64,000 nt of DNA from Polaromonas sp. (GTDB taxonomy: Bacteria > Pseudomonadota > Gammaproteobacteria > Burkholderiales > Burkholderiaceae_C), in the NCBI RefSeq assembly GCF_012927485.1, contig NZ_JABBPC010000037.1, positions 1-64,000 of the forward strand. The letters run 5' to 3'. Every line of letters begins with the position of its first letter. Within the stretch, counting starts at the first letter, position 1. The notes under the pieces were generated by a model. That model searched no databases and was not told where the DNA came from. It was given only the letters and a program-made list of their open reading frames with translations. Both the position numbers and the translations under genes were made by a program. Positions 25,556-35,295 of this stretch are shown piece by piece.

Positions 25556-26818
25556 ATGGCCTCTGAACTGAGTAATTCAAGAAAAGCATGGTCAGTGTTG
25601 ATTGTTAGTACGCTGGCGTTCACCGTCTGCTTCATGGTCTGGATGATGTTTGGCGTCATCGGCATCCCAATCAAAAAGATGCTTAATCTCAACGCCACGC
25701 AATTCGGTTTGCTCACGGCGACACCGATACTGACAGGTTCGCTTATTCGCGTCCCGCTGGGCATCTGGACCGACAAGTACGGCGGGCGCATCGTCATGGC
25801 CGTTCTGATGGCTCTGACGGTGCCGGCAATTTGGGTTCTCAGCTACGCCACCGAATATTGGCATTTCATTGTGATCGGACTGTTCGTCGGTCTGGCTGGC
25901 GGCTCGTTCTCGGTGGGAACACCCTACGTGGCGCGTTGGTTTCCCAAGAAGAGCCAGGGTATGGCCATGGGTGTGTACGGCGCCGGCAACTCCGGGGCTG
26001 CGGTCAACAAATTTATAGCGCCGGTGTTACTGGTTGGTTTCGGCTGGGCCATGGTGCCGCAGGTGTATGCGGCCATCATGCTTGGCGCGCTGGTGCTATT
26101 TTGGCTGTTCAGCCAAAGTGACCCGGCGCACCTGGTGCCTAGCAACGTCAAGTTCATGGACCAACTCAAGACGCTGAAAGATCCCAAAGTACTCAAATAC
26201 TGTCAGTTCTACAGCATTGTGTTCGGCGGGTACGTGGCGCTGTCACTGTGGATGGTGCAGTACTACGTGGGCGAGTATGGGCTGGACATTCGCGTCGCTG
26301 CGCTGTTGGCGGCCTGCTTCTCGCTGCCCGGTGGGGTATTGCGCGCAGTGGGCGGTGTGCTTTCCGATAAATACGGTGCGCACAGCGTCACCTGGTGGGT
26401 CCTCTGGGTGAGCTGGATCTGTCTGTTCCTGCTGTCGTATCCGCAGACCGACTTCACTATTTTCACGGCTAACGGACCCACCACTTTCCACCTCGGCTTG
26501 AACATGTACACCTTCACTGCGTTGATGGCCATTCTGGGTGTGGCCTTTGCGTTCGGTAAGGCCAGTGTCTTCAAATACATCAGCGACGATTATTCCCACA
26601 ATATCGGTGCCATCAGCGGCGTCGTCGGGCTGGCGGGCGGATTGGGCGGCTTCGTGCTGCCGATCATGTTCGGTGCACTGATGGACCTGACAGGCATTCG
26701 CTCCAGCGCTTTCATGCTGATGTACGGCGTGGTCTGGGTCTCACTGATCTGGCTTTACTGGACAGAAGTGCGCCGCACTGAAGTCCTTGGTAAGAACGCG
26801 GTCGGCGCGCAGGCTTGA
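25556..26818 (+). CDS. narK1: Nitrate transporter NarK1 (nitrate/proton symporter type)
   Basis: A 420-residue MFS protein with 12 predicted membrane segments, ATG after TTTGGAGA. Nitrate-porter signatures are present: GMAMGVYGAGNSGAAVNKF (about 139) and ISGVVGLAGGLGGFVLP (about 360), with the MFS loop RVPLGIWTDKYGGR (about 65). Length and placement before a second, longer NarK match the NarK1 type, which imports nitrate with protons to start respiration. Confidence 0.92.
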   Translation: MASELSNSRKAWSVLIVSTLAFTVCFMVWMMFGVIGIPIKKMLNLNATQFGLLTATPILTGSLIRVPLGIWTDKYGGRIVMAVLMALTVPAIWVLSYATEYWHFIVIGLFVGLAGGSFSVGTPYVARWFPKKSQGMAMGVYGAGNSGAAVNKFIAPVLLVGFGWAMVPQVYAAIMLGALVLFWLFSQSDPAHLVPSNVKFMDQLKTLKDPKVLKYCQFYSIVFGGYVALSLWMVQYYVGEYGLDIRVAALLAACFSLPGGVLRAVGGVLSDKYGAHSVTWWVLWVSWICLFLLSYPQTDFTIFTANGPTTFHLGLNMYTFTALMAILGVAFAFGKASVFKYISDDYSHNIGAISGVVGLAGGLGGFVLPIMFGALMDLTGIRSSAFMLMYGVVWVSLIWLYWTEVRRTEVLGKNAVGAQA

Positions 26819-26845
26819 AACGGAACTCTTTGCAAAAAAAACATC

Positions 26846-28474
26846 ATGAACACACAAAAAAATTCCAGTGTTGACATCACCGATTGGCGTCCCGAGGACG
26901 AGCAGTTCTGGGAAAGCACCGGCAAGCGCATTGCCTACCGCAATCTCTGGATTTCCGTGCCCAGCCTGTTGTGCGGCTTTGCCGTCTGGGGCATGTGGGG
27001 GATCATCACGGTACAGATGCTGAATCTGGGTTACCCGTTCACTCAAGCGGAGTTGTTCACGCTCGCCGCCATCGCCGGATTGGCGGGGGCCACCATGCGC
27101 ATTCCCGCTTCCTTCCTGATCCGGCTGGCCGGTGGGCGCAACACCATCTTTCTGACCACGTCCATGCTGCTGGCACCCGCCATCGGTACGGGCATTGTGT
27201 TGCAGCACCCTGAATGGCCGCTGTGGACGTTTCAACTGATGGCGCTTTGGTCTGGCGTGGGCGGCGGCAACTTTGCCAGTTCCATGTCCAATATCAGCCC
27301 CTTCTTTCCAAAGCGCCTGCAGGGCACGGCGCTTGGCATTAACGCCGGGCTCGGCAACTTCGGCGTGACGGCCATGCAGGTCGTCATTCCACTGGTCATG
27401 ACCGTGAGCGTTTTCGGCAGCTTCGGTGGCGAACCGATGATGCTGGTCAAAGACAGTGGCTGGATCTTCGGCAAGATCGCCGCCGGCACGCCGACCTGGA
27501 TTCAAAACGCCGGTTTTGCCTGGCTGCTGTCACTGGTGCCCTTGTCGATCCTGTGTTTCTTCGGCCTGAACAATCTGACGACGGTGTCTCCCGCTATTGG
27601 TGGCACGATTCCAGCCTTTCTCAAGATCATCTGGCTGTACACCTTGTCGTTCGTGCCGGCGGGTATTGGGCTGTACCTGTACCTGCCCAAGCCCAGCGGA
27701 CTGGGCCTGCTGAACATGTGGATTGCCATGCCGCTGATCATCGTCAGTACGCTGATGGTGCTGAAAGTCACGGCCTTTGGCCCGATGAAGGAAAGCGTCG
27801 CCAAGCAGTTCGCCATCTTTCGCAACAAGCACACCTGGTCGATGACGATTTTGTACATCGTCACCTTCGGCTCTTTCATTGGTTTCTCGATGGCTTTGCC
27901 GCTGTCGATGAAAGTGATCTTCGGCATCAGTCATGTGCCTGACGCGGCGGGGGTGATGCAGCACACCCTCAACAACCCGAACGCGCCGGCGGTGCTGGCG
28001 TATGCCTGGATCGGTCCCTTCGTGGGCGCGCTGATTCGACCTGTGGGGGGCTGGATTGCGGACAAGATCGGCGGCTCCATCGTGACGCAGATCATTTCTG
28101 CCATCATGGTCGCCGCCTCGGCAGCCGTGGGCTACGTCATGCTGCTGGCCTACAAGTCGGCGACTCCAGAGCACTATTTTCTGATGTTCATGGTGTTGTT
28201 CGTCGTACTGTTCGCAGCCAGCGGCATTGGCAATGGCTCGACCTTCCGCACGATCGGCGTCATTTTTGACCGCCAGCAAGCCGGTCCCGTGCTGGGCTGG
28301 ACTTCGGCCATTGCCGCTTATGGCGCTTTCATTGCCCCGGTTGTGATTGGTGCCCAGATCAAGGCGGGCACGCCCGAGAACGCGATGTATGGCTTCGCCA
28401 TCTTCTATGCCTTGTGCCTGGTGCTCAACTGGTGGTTCTACCTCCGCGCCGGGGCCGAGATTAAAAACCCTTGA
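26846..28474 (+). CDS. narK2: Nitrate/nitrite antiporter NarK2
   Basis: A 542-residue MFS protein with 12-14 membrane segments. The signatures are ALGINAGLGNFGVTAMQ (about 165) and GIGNGSTFRTIGVIFDR (about 463). It resembles the NarK2 half of the fused NarK of Paracoccus, which exchanges cytoplasmic nitrite for external nitrate. It begins 27 bases after narK1 and is followed by narG 34 bases on. Having separate narK1 and narK2 is common in betaproteobacteria. Confidence 0.92.
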   Translation: MNTQKNSSVDITDWRPEDEQFWESTGKRIAYRNLWISVPSLLCGFAVWGMWGIITVQMLNLGYPFTQAELFTLAAIAGLAGATMRIPASFLIRLAGGRNTIFLTTSMLLAPAIGTGIVLQHPEWPLWTFQLMALWSGVGGGNFASSMSNISPFFPKRLQGTALGINAGLGNFGVTAMQVVIPLVMTVSVFGSFGGEPMMLVKDSGWIFGKIAAGTPTWIQNAGFAWLLSLVPLSILCFFGLNNLTTVSPAIGGTIPAFLKIIWLYTLSFVPAGIGLYLYLPKPSGLGLLNMWIAMPLIIVSTLMVLKVTAFGPMKESVAKQFAIFRNKHTWSMTILYIVTFGSFIGFSMALPLSMKVIFGISHVPDAAGVMQHTLNNPNAPAVLAYAWIGPFVGALIRPVGGWIADKIGGSIVTQIISAIMVAASAAVGYVMLLAYKSATPEHYFLMFMVLFVVLFAASGIGNGSTFRTIGVIFDRQQAGPVLGWTSAIAAYGAFIAPVVIGAQIKAGTPENAMYGFAIFYALCLVLNWWFYLRAGAEIKNP

Positions 28475-28508
28475 AGCACTCTTCAACAAGCTGGTAACGG
28501 AGAATCAA

Positions 28509-31500
28509 ATGAGTCATTTTCTTGATCGATTAAGCCACTTTTCCAGCCCGACGGAATCGTTTTCGGGCAGCCATGGAATCACCACGGCTGAAGACCGCAC
28601 CTGGGAAGATGCCTACCGCAACCGCTGGGCGCACGACAAAATTGTGCGCAGCACGCACGGCGTGAATTGCACCGGCTCCTGCTCGTGGAAGATCTATGTC
28701 AAGGGCGGCATCGTGACCTGGGAAACCCAGCAGACCGATTACCCGCGCACGCGCTGGGACATGCCTAACCACGAACCGCGCGGTTGTGCCCGCGGCGCGA
28801 GCTATAGCTGGTACCTGTACAGTGCCAATCGCGTCAAATATCCGATGGTGCGCGGGCGCCTGCTGAAGCACTGGCGCGAAGCGCGCCAGACGCTGGCTCC
28901 GGTCGATGCGTGGGCGGCGATCGTTCAAGACGACGCCAAACGGCGCGACTATCAAAGCGTGCGCGGTCTCGGTGGTTTTGTGCGTTCGAGCTGGGACGAG
29001 GTTAACGAGATCATCGCCGCGTCGAATGTCTACACGATCAAAAAGCATGGTGCCGACCGCATCGTCGGCTTCTCGCCAATTCCGGCCATGTCGATGGTCA
29101 GTTATGCATCGGGCTCACGCTATTTGTCGCTGATCGGCGGCGTCAACTTGAGCTTTTACGACTGGTATTGCGACCTGCCTCCTTCAAGCCCGCAGGTTTG
29201 GGGTGAGCAGACCGACGTGCCGGAATCGGCCGATTGGTACAACTCCAGTTTTATCATCGCTTGGGGCTCGAACGTACCGCAGACGCGGACGCCCGATGCG
29301 CACTTCTTTACAGAAGTCCGTTACAAAGGCACCAAGACCGTCGCCATCACGCCTGATTATTCCGAGGTCGCGAAGCTCTCGGACCTGTGGCTGCATCCCA
29401 AGCAGGGCACCGATGCCGCGGTGGCGATGGCGATGGGCCATGTGATTTTGAAGGACTTCTATTTCGGCGGCAACGGGAGACCTCGCTCGGCCTATTTCGA
29501 CGATTACGCGCGTCGCTACACCGACCTGCCGATGCTGGTGATGCTGAAGGAACACCAGCTGACGAACGGCGAGACGGTGATGGTCCCCGACCGCTACGTG
29601 CGCGCATCCGACTTCAACGGCAAGCTTGGCCAGGACAACAATCCAGAATGGAAAACCGTTGCATTCGATGCAAGTGGCAAGGTGGTGTTACCGCACGGCG
29701 CCATCGGTTTTCGTTGGGGCCCGGATGGCCGCGCCGATGCGGGACAGTGGAACCTTGAGGCCAAGGAAGCACGTCATGGCGGCGATGTGGCACTCAAGCT
29801 GTCGGTGATGGAAGGCGAAGCGCCGAGTCAGAACTGTGTACAAGTCGGTTTCCCATATTTTGGCGGCATTCATCACGAGCATTTTCCCAACAACGAGCAA
29901 GGCGATGTGCTGGTGCGCACGGTGCCGGTGCAGCGCATCGCCTTGGGTAAGGCGGGCGAGGAGCGTTCGGCCCTGGTGGCAACCGTTTTTGACCTGCAAG
30001 CCGCGCAATACGGTATTCCGCGTGGCTTGCCCGGTGAACTGGCCGCCGCCGATTTCAATGACAACACCCCTTACACGCCCGCTTGGCAGGAACAGATCAC
30101 CGGCGTGCCGCGCGATCAGGTGATCACGGTCGCGCGCCAGTTCGCCGAAAACGCCGAAAAAACCGAAGGCCGATCGATGGTGATCATCGGTGCCGGCATG
30201 AATCACTGGTACCACAGTGACATGAACTACCGCAGTGTCATCAACATGTTGATGATGTGCGGATGCGTCGGCAAGAGCGGCGGTGGCTGGGCCCACTATG
30301 TGGGTCAGGAAAAGCTGCGTCCGCAGACCGGCTGGACCCCGCTTGCCTTCGCGCTCGACTGGATCCGCCCGCCGCGCCAGATGAACTCGACTAGCTTTTT
30401 CTACGCCCACACGGATCAGTGGCGCTATGAAAAGCTGGGCGTTGATGAAGTCTTGTCCCCGCTCGCGGACAAGAAACTCTACGGCGGCAGCATGATTGAC
30501 TACAACGTGCGTGCAGAGCGCATGGGCTGGCTCCCATCAGCACCGCAATTGCAAACCAACCCGATGCAGGTGGTGCGCGACGCGCAAGCGCAGGGCCTGG
30601 ATGCAAAAGACTATGTCGTCAAGTCGCTCAAGGACGGCTCGCTCAAGATGAGCTGCGAAGACCCGGATCATCCCGACAACTGGCCTCGCAACATGTTCGT
30701 ATGGCGATCCAACATCATCGGATCGTCCGGCAAAGGCCATGAATATTTCTTGAAGCACCTGCTCGGAACCAGCAACGGGGTGCAAGGCAAAGATTTGGGC
30801 GCCGAGGAAGGCAAGCCCCAGGAAGTGGTCTGGCACGACAAGGCGCCCGAAGGCAAGCTTGATCTGCTGGTCACGCTGGACTTCCGCATGAGCACGACCT
30901 GCCTGTATTCCGACATCGTGCTGCCGACCGCAACGTGGTATGAGAAGAACGATCTGAACACCAGTGACATGCACCCCTTCATCCATCCGCTGTCGACTGC
31001 GGTGGATCCGGTGTGGCAATCAAAAAGCGACTGGGAAATCTACAAAGGGTTTGCGAAAAAATTCAGCGAACTCTGTGACGGCCATCTGGGTGTCGAGCGT
31101 GAAATGGTGCTGACGCCGCTTATGCATGACTCTCCCGGCGAGCTGGCCCAGCCGTTTGAAGTGAAAGACTGGAAACGTGGCGAGTGCGAGCTGATTCCCG
31201 GCAAGACTGCGCCACAGATGCAGGTCATCGAACGCGACTATCCGAACGTCTACAAACGCTTCACGGCGGTCGGCCCGCTGCTCACCAGGATTGGCAACGG
31301 CGGAAAAGGCATTTCGTGGAACACCGAGACAGAGGTGCGACAGCTCGGCGAGCTGAACGGCGTTGTCACCGAGCCAGGCGTGACCTTGGGCATGCCCAGG
31401 ATTAACAGCGACATCGATGCCTGCGAAATGGTGCTGCAACTCGCGCCCGAAACCAACGGCCATGTGGCGGTGAAGGCCTGGACCGCATTGGGCAAGCAGA

Positions 31501-32327
31501 CCGGCCGCGAGCACACGCATCTGGCAATTCACCGCGAAGACGAAAAAATCCGCTTTCGCGACATTCAGGCGCAGCCGCGCAAGATCATCAGCTCGCCGAC
31601 CTGGAGCGGTATCGAATCCGAGACCGTGTCGTACAACGCCGGCTATACCAACGTACACGAGCTGATCCCTTGGCGCACCCTGACCGGGCGGCAGCAGTTT
31701 TACCAGGATCACCCGTGGATGCTGGCCTTCGGCGAGGGCCTCGCCAGCTACCGGCCACCGGTGAACCTGAAGGCGACGGCCGGGGTGCATGGCATCCGGT
31801 CCAACGGCAACACTGAGATCCTTCTGAATTTCATCACGCCACACCAGAAATGGGGCATCCACTCGACCTACACCGATAACCTGCTGATGCTCACCCTGAG
31901 CCGCGGCGGCCCGATTATCTGGCTCAGCGAAGACGACGCCAAACTCATTGGCGTCGCGGACAACGACTGGGTTGAGCTGTACAACGTCAATGGCGCGATT
32001 GCCGCTCGCGCGGTCGTCAGCCAGCGCATCAAGCCCGGCATGGTGATGATGTATCACGCGCAGGAAAAGATCATCAACACGCCGGGCTCGGAGATTACAG
32101 GCCAGCGCGGCGGCATCCACAATTCGGTGACCCGCATCGTACTCAAGCCTACCCACATGATCGGTGGCTACGCGCAACTCTCTTACGGCTTTAATTATTA
32201 CGGAACCATCGGTACCAACCGCGACGAATTCGTAGTCGTGCGCAAGATGGACAAGGTGGACTGGCTCGACACGCCACGCGATGACGACCGCGCTGAGACG
32301 GTGCAAAAACTGGGAGAAGCAGCATGA
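28509..32327 (+). CDS. narG: Respiratory nitrate reductase alpha subunit NarG
   Basis: The catalytic molybdo-bis-MGD subunit reduces nitrate to nitrite on the cytoplasmic face. The start at 28509 follows CGGAGA; the upstream extension overlaps narK2. At 1272 residues it has normal length. His50, Cys54, Cys58 and a later Cys in RGCARGASYSWY form the FS0 [4Fe-4S] site. Asp222 in YDWYCDLPPSSPQ is the molybdenum ligand, at the same number as in E. coli NarG. The stop overlaps the narH start by 4 bases. Confidence 0.97.
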   Translation: MSHFLDRLSHFSSPTESFSGSHGITTAEDRTWEDAYRNRWAHDKIVRSTHGVNCTGSCSWKIYVKGGIVTWETQQTDYPRTRWDMPNHEPRGCARGASYSWYLYSANRVKYPMVRGRLLKHWREARQTLAPVDAWAAIVQDDAKRRDYQSVRGLGGFVRSSWDEVNEIIAASNVYTIKKHGADRIVGFSPIPAMSMVSYASGSRYLSLIGGVNLSFYDWYCDLPPSSPQVWGEQTDVPESADWYNSSFIIAWGSNVPQTRTPDAHFFTEVRYKGTKTVAITPDYSEVAKLSDLWLHPKQGTDAAVAMAMGHVILKDFYFGGNGRPRSAYFDDYARRYTDLPMLVMLKEHQLTNGETVMVPDRYVRASDFNGKLGQDNNPEWKTVAFDASGKVVLPHGAIGFRWGPDGRADAGQWNLEAKEARHGGDVALKLSVMEGEAPSQNCVQVGFPYFGGIHHEHFPNNEQGDVLVRTVPVQRIALGKAGEERSALVATVFDLQAAQYGIPRGLPGELAAADFNDNTPYTPAWQEQITGVPRDQVITVARQFAENAEKTEGRSMVIIGAGMNHWYHSDMNYRSVINMLMMCGCVGKSGGGWAHYVGQEKLRPQTGWTPLAFALDWIRPPRQMNSTSFFYAHTDQWRYEKLGVDEVLSPLADKKLYGGSMIDYNVRAERMGWLPSAPQLQTNPMQVVRDAQAQGLDAKDYVVKSLKDGSLKMSCEDPDHPDNWPRNMFVWRSNIIGSSGKGHEYFLKHLLGTSNGVQGKDLGAEEGKPQEVVWHDKAPEGKLDLLVTLDFRMSTTCLYSDIVLPTATWYEKNDLNTSDMHPFIHPLSTAVDPVWQSKSDWEIYKGFAKKFSELCDGHLGVEREMVLTPLMHDSPGELAQPFEVKDWKRGECELIPGKTAPQMQVIERDYPNVYKRFTAVGPLLTRIGNGGKGISWNTETEVRQLGELNGVVTEPGVTLGMPRINSDIDACEMVLQLAPETNGHVAVKAWTALGKQTGREHTHLAIHREDEKIRFRDIQAQPRKIISSPTWSGIESETVSYNAGYTNVHELIPWRTLTGRQQFYQDHPWMLAFGEGLASYRPPVNLKATAGVHGIRSNGNTEILLNFITPHQKWGIHSTYTDNLLMLTLSRGGPIIWLSEDDAKLIGVADNDWVELYNVNGAIAARAVVSQRIKPGMVMMYHAQEKIINTPGSEITGQRGGIHNSVTRIVLKPTHMIGGYAQLSYGFNYYGTIGTNRDEFVVVRKMDKVDWLDTPRDDDRAETVQKLGEAA

Positions 32328-33856
32328 AAGTCCGCGCGCAAATCGGCATGGTGCTGAATCTCGACAAATGCATTGGATGCCATACCTGTTCGGTTACCTG
32401 CAAGAACGTCTGGACCAGTCGGCCGGGAATGGAATACGCCTGGTTCAACAACGTTGAGACCAAGCCCGGCATCGGTTACCCCAAGGAATGGGAAAACCAG
32501 GACAAGTGGAATGGCGGCTGGATTCGCAAAAACGACGGCTCAATCGAACCGCGCCAAGGCGGCAAGTGGAAGTTGCTGATGCGCATTTTCGCCAATCCGA
32601 ACATGCCGCAGATTGACGACTACTACGAACCCTTTACCTTCGACTACGACCACCTGCAGTCGGCTCCGGAGATGCAGGCCACGCCGACCGCGCGGCCGCG
32701 CAGTCTGATCACTGGCAAGCGAATGGAAAAAATCGAGTGGGGGCCGAATTGGGAAGAGATTTTGGGCGGCGAATTTTCCAAGCGCAGCAAGGATGCCAAC
32801 CTGGCCAATTTTGAGCAGGTCCAGAAGGACATGGTTGGCCAGTTCGAGAACACCTTCATGATGTACTTGCCGCGGCTGTGCGAGCATTGCCTCAATCCGA
32901 CCTGTGTGGCGTCGTGTCCGTCGGGCTCGATTTACAAGCGCGAGGAAGACGGCATTGTTTTGATTGACCAGGACAAGTGCCGCGGCTGGCGTATGTGCGT
33001 CTCGGGTTGTCCATACAAGAAAATTTACTACAACTGGAAGAGTGGCAAGGCCGAGAAGTGCACTTTTTGCTATCCACGTATTGAGGCCGGCCAGCCGACG
33101 GTGTGCAGTGAAACCTGTGTTGGACGCATCCGTTATCTCGGCGTGGTGCTGTACGACGCTGACCGTATTCAGGAAGCGGCCAGCGTGGAAGACGACAAGG
33201 ACCTCTACCGTGCCCAGCTTGACATCTTTTTGAACCCGAATGACCCCGAAGTTATTGAACAGGCGCGTAAAGATGGCATACCCGAGGCCTGGCTCGAGGG
33301 CGCGCGTCGCAGCCCGGTGTACAAGATGGCCGTTGAATGGAAAGTGGCCCTGCCGCTTCACCCGGAGTACCGCACGCTGCCGATGGTCTGGTATGTGCCG
33401 CCCCTGTCGCCCATCACGTCGGCGGCCAACGCCGGTCAAATCGGCATTAACGGTGAACTGCCGGACATTGCCCAGATGCGTATTCCAGTCCAGTATCTGG
33501 CCAACCTGTTGACGGCAGGCGATACCGCGCCGGTGATTCGTTCGCTTCAACGGATGCTGGCCATGCGGTCCTATCAGCGCAGCAAGCACGTCGACCAAGT
33601 GCAGAACCTGGCGGTGCTTGAGCAAGCCGGGCTGACGGTCGCCGAGGTCGAGGAGATGTACCACGTCATGGCAATCGCCAACTACGAGGACCGTTTCGTC
33701 ATCCCTACCAGCCACCGCGAATACGCAGAAAACGCGTTCGATATGCGCGGCGGTTGCGGCTTTTCTTTCGGCAACGGCTGCTCTGACGGTTCCAGCGACG
33801 TGAGCCTGTTCGGTGGCAACCGGAAACGTACTATTCCCATCAAGGTGGAGGTCTGA
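32324..33856 (+). CDS. narH: Respiratory nitrate reductase beta subunit NarH
   Basis: A 510-residue ferredoxin-like electron-transfer subunit with four Cys groups: CIGCHTCSVTC (about 16-26), CEHCLNPTCVASCPSG, CRGWRMCVSGCPYKK and CTFCYPR...CSETC. The Trp in CRGW replaces the second Cys, as in all NarH proteins, producing the [3Fe-4S] centre. It shuttles electrons from NarI haems to NarG. It is translationally coupled to narG, with narJ 3 bases downstream. Confidence 0.97.
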   Translation: MKVRAQIGMVLNLDKCIGCHTCSVTCKNVWTSRPGMEYAWFNNVETKPGIGYPKEWENQDKWNGGWIRKNDGSIEPRQGGKWKLLMRIFANPNMPQIDDYYEPFTFDYDHLQSAPEMQATPTARPRSLITGKRMEKIEWGPNWEEILGGEFSKRSKDANLANFEQVQKDMVGQFENTFMMYLPRLCEHCLNPTCVASCPSGSIYKREEDGIVLIDQDKCRGWRMCVSGCPYKKIYYNWKSGKAEKCTFCYPRIEAGQPTVCSETCVGRIRYLGVVLYDADRIQEAASVEDDKDLYRAQLDIFLNPNDPEVIEQARKDGIPEAWLEGARRSPVYKMAVEWKVALPLHPEYRTLPMVWYVPPLSPITSAANAGQIGINGELPDIAQMRIPVQYLANLLTAGDTAPVIRSLQRMLAMRSYQRSKHVDQVQNLAVLEQAGLTVAEVEEMYHVMAIANYEDRFVIPTSHREYAENAFDMRGGCGFSFGNGCSDGSSDVSLFGGNRKRTIPIKVEV

Positions 33857-33859
33857 ACG

Positions 33860-34555
33860 ATGACATTTTTCAACAATCCTCCGAGGTCTTCGATGAGTCT
33901 GCGCGTACTGGCACGACTCCTCGGGTATCCGGATACCGCACTGCGGAGCAATCTAGCGGAACTTCGCAAAGCGCTTCACGACGAACGGGCGTTGCCGCAG
34001 CAGCGACTGGCCGAGCTCGACGCCTTGATCAATTCGCTGGAACGTGCGGCGCCGCTCGACGCCGAAGCAGACTACGTGGAAGTTTTTGACCGCGGCCGGG
34101 CCACCTCCCTGCATCTTTTCGAACATGTGCATGGTGACTCCCGTGACCGCGGGCCCGCCATGATCGATCTGGCTCAAACTTACGAGAAGGCCGGCTTGTT
34201 TCTTGCCGAAGGCGAGATGCCCGACTTTCTGCCGGTGGTGCTTGAATTCACCTCGACACAACCACCGCGCGAGGCGCGCGAGTTCCTGGCCGAAATGGCG
34301 CACATCTTCAACGCTATTTTTTCCGCGTTGCAGCAGCGCGGCAGTGCTTATGCCTGCGTGCTGGGTGCCCTGCTGGAACTGGCGGGAGAAAAAGCGCAGC
34401 CGGTCCAGGTCGCGGCTGAAGAGCCGATCGACGCGGTCTGGGAAGAGCCCGTCGTTTTTGACGGGTGTTCCTCCAAAGGTCAATCCCGACCCGACCAGCC
34501 GCAACCCATTCACATCGTCCGCAAGGGACGACCCGTCGAAGGAGCGCAAGCATGA
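33860..34555 (+). CDS. narJ: Nitrate reductase assembly chaperone NarJ
   Basis: A 231-residue all-helical TorD/NarJ-family chaperone needed for molybdenum cofactor insertion into NarG and for membrane attachment. Family features: LARLLGYPD near the N-terminus, DYVEVFDRGRATSLHLFEHVHGDSRDRG (about 71-98) and the DFLPVVLEF segment. A second in-frame ATG (residue 12) is possible. The acidic, Pro-rich C-terminal tail is not conserved. It overlaps narI by 4 bases. Confidence 0.95.
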   Translation: MTFFNNPPRSSMSLRVLARLLGYPDTALRSNLAELRKALHDERALPQQRLAELDALINSLERAAPLDAEADYVEVFDRGRATSLHLFEHVHGDSRDRGPAMIDLAQTYEKAGLFLAEGEMPDFLPVVLEFTSTQPPREAREFLAEMAHIFNAIFSALQQRGSAYACVLGALLELAGEKAQPVQVAAEEPIDAVWEEPVVFDGCSSKGQSRPDQPQPIHIVRKGRPVEGAQA

Positions 34556-35268
34556 CCCCGCTGCATGGTTTTCTCTTTGGCGTCTACCCCTACATCTGCC
34601 TAACGGTATTTCTGCTCGGCAGTCTGATCCGCTTCGACCGGGACCAGTACACCTGGAAGAGCGACTCGTCCCAGCTTCTGCGTAGCGGCCTGCTGCGCTG
34701 GGGCAGCAATTTGTTCCATGTCGGTATCTTGTTTTTGTTCTTCGGCCACCTGCTGGGTTTGTTGACACCGCACGCGTTCTATTCGCACTTCCTCGAAGCA
34801 CCGGTCAAGCAGAAAATAGCGATTTACTCGGGCGGTGCTTTCGGCGTGCTGTGCTTCATCGGCCTTTCGATGCTGATCTACCGCCGGGTCTTCGATCCGC
34901 GCATTCGCTACACCAGTCATCGGACCGACCTTGCGATTTTGGTGATCCTTTGGGCTCAGTTGGTGATCGGCCTGATTACCTTGCCGTTTTCATGGGCGCA
35001 TTCTGACGGCAGCGTGATGTTGATACTTGCCGATTGGGCGCAACGCATTCTCACCTTGCGCGCGGTGAACGCTGAAGCGCTGGCTGCCGTGCCATGGCCG
35101 TATCTGTTCCACATCGTGCTCGGCATGACGATTTTCCTGCTCTTCCCGTTTAGCCGCTTGGTCCATGTGTGGAGCGGCTTTGCCTCGGTCGGTTATCTGT
35201 TTCGACCCTACCAGGTGGTGCGCAGCCGCCGTCTGGGCCTGCCGGGCAAGCCGTCCGTCAACCGTTAA
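34552..35268 (+). CDS. narI: Respiratory nitrate reductase gamma subunit NarI
   Basis: A 238-residue cytochrome b membrane anchor with five membrane helices that oxidises quinol and passes electrons to NarH. The haem ligands His56, His66 (NLFHVGILFLFFGHL) and His187, His205 (LFHIVLGM...LVHVWS) fall at the same positions as in E. coli NarI. The ATG at 34552 overlaps the narJ stop. Confidence 0.97.
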   Translation: MTPLHGFLFGVYPYICLTVFLLGSLIRFDRDQYTWKSDSSQLLRSGLLRWGSNLFHVGILFLFFGHLLGLLTPHAFYSHFLEAPVKQKIAIYSGGAFGVLCFIGLSMLIYRRVFDPRIRYTSHRTDLAILVILWAQLVIGLITLPFSWAHSDGSVMLILADWAQRILTLRAVNAEALAAVPWPYLFHIVLGMTIFLLFPFSRLVHVWSGFASVGYLFRPYQVVRSRRLGLPGKPSVNR

Positions 35269-35295
35269 ATTTTGTCAAGTAGCGAGGAAATATCG

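Noticed and set aside
28347..28508. Longer narG start inside narK2
   Set aside because: The extension is Arg/Ser-rich shadow sequence; ATG 28509 has a ribosome site and gives residue numbering equal to E. coli NarG.
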